Shown here: positions 49,991-56,443 of the stretch, one piece after another | Layout of the letters: every line of letters begins with the position of its first letter | Numbering within the stretch: position 1 is the stretch's first letter | Assembly: GCF_000385135.1 (NCBI RefSeq) | Contig: NZ_ARQM01000010.1 | Span: forward strand, 868,001 to 932,000 | Direction of reading: 5' to 3' | DNA length: 64,000 nt | Origin: Promicromonospora sukumoe 327MFSha3.1 | Lineage (GTDB): Bacteria > Actinomycetota > Actinomycetes > Actinomycetales > Cellulomonadaceae | Made by a program: the position numbers and the translations under genes | Notes under the pieces: model-generated | Told to the model about the DNA's origin: nothing | Seen by the model: only the letters and a program-made list of their open reading frames with translations | Database searches by the model: none

Positions 49991-50944
49991 GTGCCCCGCC
50001 CCTCTGACCTCGAATCCCGCATCGCCCTGTGCGCCGACAGCCTGACCGGCCTCTCGGTCGGTGACGCGCTCGGCGCCCAGTACTTCGTCCCGGCGAACGA
50101 CCCCGTCATGCTGCTCGACAACGGCGTCCTGCCCGACGGCGAGTGGCCGTGGACCGACGACACCGACATGGCCTGCACCGTGGCCGCCGAGCTGGTCGAG
50201 CACGGTGGGATCGAGCAGGACCGGATCGCCCGGGCCTTCGCCGAGCGCTGCGACCCGTACCGGGGCTACGGGGCCGGCGCCGTGCAGGTGCTGCACCAGA
50301 TCCGCGACGCCGTGCCCTGGCAGCGGGCCACCGTCGCGGCGTTCCCCGCCGGGTCCTACGGCAACGGCGCCGCGATGCGGGTCGCGCCGCTGGGCGCGTA
50401 CTTCGCGGGAGACCTGGACCGGGCCGCCGAGCAGGCGATCCGCGCCTCCGAGGTCACCCACGCGCACGCGGAGGGGATCGCCGGTGGCGTCGTCGTCGCG
50501 GTCGCGACAGCCTTCGTGGCGTGGGCCTCCGTCGACCGCATTCGCCCGGAGCCGAAGGACGTGCTCGACAGCGTCGAGCCGTACCTCCTGCCCGGGGCGA
50601 CGGCCCAGGGCATCACCCTCGCCCGCGACCTGCTCGACGCGTCTGTCGAGGAGGCTGCCTGGCGCCTCGGCAACGGGGCACGCGTCTCCGCGCAGGACAC
50701 GGTGCCGTTCTGCCTGTGGGCGGCGGCCACCCGGCTGACCGACTACCCGGCGGCCATCAAAGCCTGCATCGCGGCGGGCGGCGACGTCGACACGACGGCC
50801 GCGATCGTGGGCGGGATCGTCGGCGCCTACACGGGCGTGGGGGAGTCCGACGGCGTCGTGGGGGTGCCGACCGCGTGGCTCGGCCACCGCGAGGCACTTC
50901 CCGAGTGGGCCGCCGGTGTCAGAGGCGGTCGCTACGCTTCCTGA
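49991..50944 (+). CDS. ADP-ribosylglycohydrolase (DraG/ARH family)
   Basis: 317 residues, all-helical. Metal-site motifs of the family are in place: GDALGAQ near the start, WTDDTDMACTVAAEL, YGNGAAMRVAPLGAYFAG, THAHAEGIAGGVVVAVATAF and the C-terminal GGDVDTTAAIVGGIVGAYTG, which hold the two magnesium ions. It removes ADP-ribose from proteins, nucleic acids or small molecules in the cytoplasm. GTG 49991 is chosen over TTG 49985. It is separated from the next gene by only 2 bp, so the two form an operon. No ADP-ribosyltransferase is recognisable nearby. Confidence 0.9.
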   Translation: MPRPSDLESRIALCADSLTGLSVGDALGAQYFVPANDPVMLLDNGVLPDGEWPWTDDTDMACTVAAELVEHGGIEQDRIARAFAERCDPYRGYGAGAVQVLHQIRDAVPWQRATVAAFPAGSYGNGAAMRVAPLGAYFAGDLDRAAEQAIRASEVTHAHAEGIAGGVVVAVATAFVAWASVDRIRPEPKDVLDSVEPYLLPGATAQGITLARDLLDASVEEAAWRLGNGARVSAQDTVPFCLWAAATRLTDYPAAIKACIAAGGDVDTTAAIVGGIVGAYTGVGESDGVVGVPTAWLGHREALPEWAAGVRGGRYAS

Positions 50945-50946
50945 CC

Positions 50947-51534
50947 ATGCGAGACCCGGCACTCTGGCAGGCGCGCGGTATCTACGTGGACTCCGACGAC
51001 GACGGGCTCGCTCCCGAGACGAGCCACCCCGCGTTCGTCGCGCTGGCGCCGTGGTCGTTCTACGACGGCGCCGACGAGTTCGCGCCCTTCGGCAACGACC
51101 ACGGACACGACACCCTCGGGGCGCTCGCGGAGTGGTACCTGGCGGGCGGGTCCGACGACGATGTCCCGGCGTTGCTCGCCGACAGCCTGGACGGCTTCGG
51201 GGTGCCCGACGGGCTCTGGTCGGCCGACTCAGCCGTGGCCCGGGAGTGGGCGGCCGGCCCCGAGGAAGACGAGCACCTCGTCACCGCGGCCGCGCAGACC
51301 GCGGTCGCCGTCGCCGTCGGACAGCTCAAGATCCGGGGCCACGTCACGTCCGCCGTCCGGTACCTCGGGTGGCAGGCGGTCACGATCCACCGGGTGCTGA
51401 CCGAGCAGGCGGCGGTCCGGTACCCGGCGTGGCGGCACGCGGACCGTGCGTCCGCAGGGATCGACGACGTCGTCAAGGTACTGACCCGGGCGCCGTCCGC
51501 CCCCGCGGCCCCGGTCCGCGCCAACCACGTCTGA
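50947..51534 (+). CDS. YfeS-like protein of unknown function
   Basis: 195 residues. The N-terminal half (HPAFVALAPWSFYDGADEFA, then PFGNDHGHDTLGALAEWY) recalls the C-terminal region of YfeS-like proteins, with the PFG-ND-G-DTL pattern; I am only moderately sure of this. The second half (AAQTAVAVAVGQLKIRGHVT, LGWQAVTIHRVLTEQ) is helical. There is no signal peptide. Immediate coupling (2-bp gap) to the ADP-ribosylglycohydrolase suggests a shared function, perhaps ADP-ribose signalling or its reversal, but this is inference. Confidence 0.7.
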   Translation: MRDPALWQARGIYVDSDDDGLAPETSHPAFVALAPWSFYDGADEFAPFGNDHGHDTLGALAEWYLAGGSDDDVPALLADSLDGFGVPDGLWSADSAVAREWAAGPEEDEHLVTAAAQTAVAVAVGQLKIRGHVTSAVRYLGWQAVTIHRVLTEQAAVRYPAWRHADRASAGIDDVVKVLTRAPSAPAAPVRANHV

Positions 51535-51586
51535 CACGGCGACGCGGACGCCACCCCGTCTCCGGGGCGACGTCCGCGCGGCGTGT
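51534..51586. terminator. Bidirectional terminator, long GC-rich stem
   Basis: Arms 51534-51558 and 51563-51586 pair with one bulge and a few mismatches around TCTC. They lie between the convergent YfeS-like and MFS genes. Confidence 0.6.
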
Positions 51587-51588
51587 CG

Positions 51589-52986
51589 TCAGTCCTGCTT
51601 CGCCGCGGCCGGCGTGCCGCCGTCGACCGGCGCAGCGCCGTGCGCCGGAACACCGCCACCCAGCGCCGGCCAGCTCGCGTACTCCACGCCGCCGCGCCGC
51701 GCGGGCGCCGTCTCGGGCAGCATGACGAGCGCGACGATCGAGCACACCACGAGCAGCGCCGTGTACCCGGCCACCAGCCAGAAGCCGCCGTCGGCCGCGA
51801 CCAGCAGTGCCGTGGCGACCACGGTGAACGGGCCCGAGGCGACCATGGCGCCGAACTGCCACACCACCGAGACGCCCGAGTAGCGCACCGAGGAGTCGAA
51901 GAGCTCGGGGAAGAACGATGCCTGCGGCGCGTACGTGCCCGAGTGGCCGAGTCCCAGGCCGACCACGAGCAGCGCCGTGATCACCGCGAGGTTCTCCGTC
52001 TGCACCGCGAGGAACGCGGGCACGATGAGCAGCAGGTTCAGCACGGCCAGCGTCAGGAACACCGGGCGGCGTCCGATGCGGTCGGTGATGTGCCCCCAGA
52101 CCGGGATCATGACGATCTCGACCAGGATCGCGATGATGACCGCCTCCAGCACCAGGCCGGAGCTGTAGCCGTTGTTGTCCGCGTACGCGACCAGGAAGAT
52201 CGTGTAGAAGGGGAACATCGCGGCCTCGACGAACTTGGCGAAGAACCCGCCCACCACCTCGCGACGGCGCTGGCCGAAGAGCTGGCGCAGCGGGGCGTGC
52301 GACTCGGCCTTGCGCTCGCGCGCGGCCTTGAAGGTCTCGGACTCGTCGACCTTCGAGCGGATGTACAGGCCGACGGCGACCACGACGATCGACAGCAGGA
52401 ACGGCACGCGCCAGCCCCAGGCGAGGAACGCGTCCTCGTCCATCCACTGCTGCAGGCCCGCGAACAGCGCCGTCGGGATCAGGTAGGCCACGGGGGAGCC
52501 GAGCTGCACGAAGCTCGCGTAGAAGCCGCGCCGCTTCTGCGGCGACGCCTCGGCCGTGAGCAGGACGGCGCCGCCCTGCTCGCCGCCGACGCCGAAGCCC
52601 TGGATGAGCCGCACCACCACGAGGATGACGGCCGCCCACATGCCGATCTGCTCGTAGGTGGGCATCAGGCCGACGGCGAAGGTACCGAGCCCGGTGAGCA
52701 GCAGGGTGAACACGAGCGCCTTCTTGCGGCCCAGCCGGTCACCGATGTGGCCCCAGACCAGCCCGCCGAGCGGCCGGGCGAAGAAGCCGACGGCGTACGT
52801 CGAGAACGCGGCGAGCGTCCCGACCAGCGGGTCGGCCTCGGGGAAGAAGATCTGGTTGAACACCAGGGCCGAGGCCGTGCCGTAGATGAAGAAGTCGTAG
52901 TACTCGGCGATGGTGCCGATGACGGACGCGCCGACGGTCTTTCGCAGCGTCTTCGGGTCGACCGTGCCGGCCGGGGTGCCGCTCAT
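51589..52986 (-). CDS. MFS transporter, metabolite:H+ symporter (MHS) family
   Basis: 465 residues with twelve predicted helices. MHS hallmarks: ASVIGTIAEYYDFFIYGTAS at the start, the loop motif GHIGDRLGRKKAL and its repeat GHITDRIGRRPVF, RLIQGFGVGGEQGGAVLLTA, EASPQKRRGFYASFVQLGSP and LPETAPA at the end. The family imports organic acids (citrate, alpha-ketoglutarate, shikimate), proline/betaine or similar compounds with protons. The ATG at 52986 has GAGGAGG upstream; 13 codons of extension are rejected. It is divergent from the GntR gene at 53072, which probably regulates it. Confidence 0.92.
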   Translation of the reverse strand: MSGTPAGTVDPKTLRKTVGASVIGTIAEYYDFFIYGTASALVFNQIFFPEADPLVGTLAAFSTYAVGFFARPLGGLVWGHIGDRLGRKKALVFTLLLTGLGTFAVGLMPTYEQIGMWAAVILVVVRLIQGFGVGGEQGGAVLLTAEASPQKRRGFYASFVQLGSPVAYLIPTALFAGLQQWMDEDAFLAWGWRVPFLLSIVVVAVGLYIRSKVDESETFKAARERKAESHAPLRQLFGQRRREVVGGFFAKFVEAAMFPFYTIFLVAYADNNGYSSGLVLEAVIIAILVEIVMIPVWGHITDRIGRRPVFLTLAVLNLLLIVPAFLAVQTENLAVITALLVVGLGLGHSGTYAPQASFFPELFDSSVRYSGVSVVWQFGAMVASGPFTVVATALLVAADGGFWLVAGYTALLVVCSIVALVMLPETAPARRGGVEYASWPALGGGVPAHGAAPVDGGTPAAAKQD

Positions 52987-53018
52987 GCTGCCTCCTCGCA
53001 GTGGATCACCCCGGGACG

Positions 53019-53038
53019 CTAGCATACTAGTGCGCTAG
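53019..53038. promoter_or_regulatory. 20-bp near-palindrome, candidate GntR operator
   Basis: CTAGCATACTAGTGCGCTAG pairs at 8 of 10 positions around ACTAGT. It is AT-rich with three CTAG words in 20 bp, and lies between the divergent MFS and GntR genes, 33 bp from both starts. Confidence 0.6.
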
Positions 53039-53071
53039 AACACGATCGCGGATCTACGGCAGAATCAGGGC

Positions 53072-53770
53072 ATGTCGACGCCGCCACTCCTGACCACCGC
53101 CCGGGTCCGCGGGGAGAACACCCGCCGCCTGGTCCACACCTGGCTCCGCCGGCAGATCATCGGGCTGGAGCTGGCTCCCGGCGAGCCGCTGTCGGAGGCC
53201 GAGATCGGCTCGCGCCTCGGCGTCAGCCGCACCCCCGTGCGCGAGAGCCTGATCCTGCTCGCCGAGGAGGGGCTCGTGGAGGTGTTCCCGCAGCGCGGCA
53301 GCTTCGTGGGGCCCATCCGCTACGAGGACGTCGTCTCGGCCCAGTTCGTGCGCGAGGCCATCGAGTGCTCGTCGCTGGAGCAGGGCGGCGCGCTGGTCAC
53401 CGCGGGCGACGTCGCCGAGCTGCGCGCGCTGATCGTGCGGCAGCACGAGGCGGAGCACGCCGAGGACGCCGCCGCGTTCTTCGACCTCGACGAGGAGTTC
53501 CACCTGCGGCTCATGCGCGCCTGCGGGCACGAGTCCGCGTGGCGCATCGTGGCGTCCGCGAAGGCGCAGATGGACCGCGCCCGCCGGCTCTCGCTGCCCG
53601 AGGGTGGCAAGATGACCGGCCTCATCGAGCAGCACGAGAGCGTGGTTGACGCCCTCGACCTGGGCGACGTCGCCGCGGCCGTCGCGCGGCTCCGTGAGCA
53701 CCTGCGCGTGGTGCTGCAGGACATCACGCACATCCAGGCGGAGCGGCCGGAGCTGTTCGCCCGGGCGTAG
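53072..53770 (+). CDS. GntR-family (FadR/FCD) transcriptional regulator
   Basis: 232 residues. The winged helix-turn-helix (VHTWLRRQIIGLELAPGEPL, EAEIGSRLGVSRTPVRESLI) is followed by an FCD helical domain with its metal/ligand residues in FFDLDEEFHLRLMRACGHES and EQHESVVDALDLGDVAAAVA. It is clearly a paralogue type of the regulator at 4090 but not a close copy. It is divergent from the MHS transporter, with a palindrome between. An ACTAGT core also occurs at 53814-53819, overlapping the predicted promoter of the glycosidase gene downstream, so this regulator might act there too (weak evidence). Confidence 0.92.
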   Translation: MSTPPLLTTARVRGENTRRLVHTWLRRQIIGLELAPGEPLSEAEIGSRLGVSRTPVRESLILLAEEGLVEVFPQRGSFVGPIRYEDVVSAQFVREAIECSSLEQGGALVTAGDVAELRALIVRQHEAEHAEDAAAFFDLDEEFHLRLMRACGHESAWRIVASAKAQMDRARRLSLPEGGKMTGLIEQHESVVDALDLGDVAAAVARLREHLRVVLQDITHIQAERPELFARA

Positions 53771-53792
53771 CGGACGGTCGCAACGAGCGACC

Positions 53793-53821
53793 TTGTCATT
53801 CGTCATACATCTTACTAGTCT
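53793..53821 (+). promoter_or_regulatory. Predicted promoter of the MGH1-like glycosidase/GH59 unit
   Basis: -35 TTGTCA (53793-53798), a 17-bp spacer and -10 TAGTCT (53816-53821). A LacI-type operator follows 15 bp downstream. Confidence 0.5.
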
Positions 53822-53835
53822 GTGTCGGCCAGGCA

Positions 53836-53849
53836 TGTTAGCGCTCACA
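53836..53849. promoter_or_regulatory. LacI-family operator
   Basis: TGTTAGCGCTCACA differs at one base from the common actinobacterial LacI-family operator TGTTAGCGCTAACA. It lies just downstream of the predicted start of transcription and 14 bp before the glycosidase ATG, a position suited to repression. No lacI gene is in the window. Confidence 0.7.
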
Positions 53850-53863
53850 ATGAAGGAGCAGCC

Positions 53864-56386
53864 ATGACCGATCACAGCGGCGTGATCCGGGCAGTGCGCC
53901 GGAGCCCCCTCGTCCTCGGCATCGCGGCGGCCGTCGTCGCGGCGTCGATGGTTCCCGCGGGCGGCGTCCCCGACGCGCGTACCGACAGCACCGACAGCAG
54001 GGGCAGCAGCCACGGCACCAGCGAGATCGAGCGCCCTTTCGCGCTCCCCGGCCACGTCGAGCGCGACGACAACGGCGCGCTGTACGTGGGGGAGGGCGAG
54101 AGCCGGTTCGCCCTGCGCGTGAACCTCCTGACCTCGGCCGGCAAGCTGATCCGCGAGAACCAGGGCCTGCTGGCCCACGTCGCTGACGTCGGCCCCGTCA
54201 CCGTCGACGGCTCGTACTACGAGGTGCGGATCAGCAGCGACGACCGGACGATCACGCCCGACCGCCTGGGCGCGCTGCGCGAGATCCTCGCCCACCGCGA
54301 CGACTGGTCGCCGGAGCAGGTGGACCAGGCCCGCGAGCAGCTCCCGAGCCTCGAGGCGCGGTACGAGCAGACGCAGCGCGACAAGCAGACGATCGTCATA
54401 AGGTTCGCGCGCACGGCCCCCAACACGCTGGTCGGCGCCGTCACCGCCCTGCAGGACGACACCACGATGTTCCTCGAGGCGGCGCCCCCGTGGGGTGAGC
54501 CGAGCAGCTACCGCGTCACCGACGGCGGCATCCGCGCGTCCAGCCCGGGGCTCGACGACCCGGACGTGACCGGCCACTTCGCGCTCACCCCCACGCGCCG
54601 GGCCGACGCCGGGGCGTCCTACGCCTCGATCTCCGACCTGGTCGCGGGCATGCAGGGCGACGACGCCGCGCCGGGCTCCGCCGCCGCCGCGCTGCGCTAC
54701 ACGCTCGACCGGAACGAGACGATCACCTTCACCTCGACCGTCTCCGACGACGCCGCGACCAGCACCGCGACCAGCGCCGGCCACGGCCAGATCCTCGCCG
54801 CCATCGCCCGCGCCCGGGCCCAGGCCGACGTCGGCACCCTGAGCGGCAGCGGCCCGGCCGGCCGCTCGGCCACGGCCATGCGCAGCGCCATCGCGCTCAA
54901 CGCCAACTACGACGAGCGGTTCCGCCAGCGGTTCCTCGTGTGGGGCTGGGGCCGGGGCGGCGCCGAGAACGACACGATCTTCACCGGCTGGGACTCCGCG
55001 TGGGACGCCGTCGTCGCGCTCACCGTGGACCCCGAGCTGGCCCGGGAGCACGAGCGCGACCTCTTCGACACCGGCGGGCCCCGCTACGACCAGCTGCACG
55101 CCGGGCCCATGCACGCCTACGCCGTCAAGCGGATCTACGGTTCCACGGGCGACATCGACCTGGTGCGCGAGGCCTACCCCTCGCTCGCGGCTTTCATCGA
55201 GAAGCTGCCCGAGTGGGACGTCAACGGCGACGGGCTCCTGGAGGCGCCCTACGACGCGGACCCGAGCAAGGTGGGCAACCACCTCGGCCTGGACGACCTG
55301 CCCGTGTACTGGTCGGCCGAGCGCATCGCCAAGGAGGGCGGCAGCGGCGACGAGCGCGACAACACCGACCTCACCGACGTCGCGCTGACCTCCTACTACG
55401 CGCTGATGGCGCAGACCATGGCCGAGCTCGCCGACGCCCTGGGCCGCGACGACGACGCGCGCCGCTACCGGGCGCTGTTCGACGACGTGCGGCGCGCCGT
55501 CAACGAGACCCTGTGGAACGAGGAGCAGGGCATGTACCTCGACCGGCACCTCGACGGCCGCTGGGGCGAGGTGGTCACGCCCACGATCTTCTACCCGCTG
55601 TTCGGCGGGGTGGCGACCGACGAGCGGGCCCGCCGGACGGTGCGCGAGAACCTCCTGGACCCGGAGAAGTTCTGGGGCGAGTACGCCGTGCCGAGCATCA
55701 GCCGGGACGACGCCGAGTACTGCGCCAACGGCCTGGAGGCGCCCAACGCGTCGGCGTCCTACACCTACTACGTGGGCTGGAACCAGGAGAACTCCTGCGA
55801 GCAGTGGCGCGGCGCCGTCTGGCCGCCCATGAACGCGACCGTCTACGACGGGCTCAAGCGGTACGGCCTCGACCAGGCGGCGGGCGAGCTCGCCGAGAAG
55901 AGCACGGACATGTGGCTCGACACCTGGGACCGCGACAAGCAGTTCCCCGAGTACTTCGACCCCGAGCCCGGCCAGGTGATCAACGGCTCCGCTGTGGACA
56001 GCGCCTGGCGCTACTACACGTGGTCCAACGTGATGCCGCTGATGGCGGTGCACGAGCTGGTCGCCGAGGACCCGTGGGGCACACCCGGCTCGGTCACCTT
56101 CGGCTCGCTCGTGCTGACGGGCCGCAACACCGTGGACGACGTCCGCGTGGGCGGCAGCACCTACGCCGCGACGGTGAGCCCCGACCGCACCGAGCTGCGC
56201 CAGGACGGCCGCCAGGTGTTCCGCGCCGTCGGCGGCCGGGTCGTGGTGCGCGACTTCGTGGCGACCGGGCAGCGCGCCTGCTTCGAGGTGAACGCCGACT
56301 CGCGGGTGCGCCTGACGTTCCTGCCGGAGCGGGGCGCGCCGCGCCAGACCACCGTGGGCGCCGGCCGCACCGAGGCGTGCCTGTAG
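53864..56386 (+). CDS. Secreted MGH1/GH63-like glycoside hydrolase
   Basis: 840 residues. The N-terminus has a basic start and a hydrophobic stretch (SPLVLGIAAAVVAASMVPAG), a signal peptide or membrane anchor. An N-terminal beta domain (to about residue 320) is followed by the (alpha/alpha)6 catalytic domain of the mannosylglycerate-hydrolase/GH63/GH37 type: TIFTGWDSAWDAVVALTVDP (with the probable catalytic Asp), EWDVNGDGLLEAPYDADPSK, VTPTIFYPLFGGV, YYVGWNQENSCEQWRGAVWP and FPEYFDPEPGQVINGSA. It probably removes terminal alpha-linked sugars from an oligosaccharide or glycoside outside the cell. A 42-bp upstream extension would read through the LacI operator; ATG 53864 has AAGGAG. The GH59 gene follows 57 bp later, so they likely act on the same glycan. 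Confidence 0.83.
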   Translation: MTDHSGVIRAVRRSPLVLGIAAAVVAASMVPAGGVPDARTDSTDSRGSSHGTSEIERPFALPGHVERDDNGALYVGEGESRFALRVNLLTSAGKLIRENQGLLAHVADVGPVTVDGSYYEVRISSDDRTITPDRLGALREILAHRDDWSPEQVDQAREQLPSLEARYEQTQRDKQTIVIRFARTAPNTLVGAVTALQDDTTMFLEAAPPWGEPSSYRVTDGGIRASSPGLDDPDVTGHFALTPTRRADAGASYASISDLVAGMQGDDAAPGSAAAALRYTLDRNETITFTSTVSDDAATSTATSAGHGQILAAIARARAQADVGTLSGSGPAGRSATAMRSAIALNANYDERFRQRFLVWGWGRGGAENDTIFTGWDSAWDAVVALTVDPELAREHERDLFDTGGPRYDQLHAGPMHAYAVKRIYGSTGDIDLVREAYPSLAAFIEKLPEWDVNGDGLLEAPYDADPSKVGNHLGLDDLPVYWSAERIAKEGGSGDERDNTDLTDVALTSYYALMAQTMAELADALGRDDDARRYRALFDDVRRAVNETLWNEEQGMYLDRHLDGRWGEVVTPTIFYPLFGGVATDERARRTVRENLLDPEKFWGEYAVPSISRDDAEYCANGLEAPNASASYTYYVGWNQENSCEQWRGAVWPPMNATVYDGLKRYGLDQAAGELAEKSTDMWLDTWDRDKQFPEYFDPEPGQVINGSAVDSAWRYYTWSNVMPLMAVHELVAEDPWGTPGSVTFGSLVLTGRNTVDDVRVGGSTYAATVSPDRTELRQDGRQVFRAVGGRVVVRDFVATGQRACFEVNADSRVRLTFLPERGAPRQTTVGAGRTEACL

Positions 56387-56443
56387 CCCACCCGCCTACC
56401 TGCCCACCAGCACCATCTGCACGAACACCAAGGAGCAACCAGC

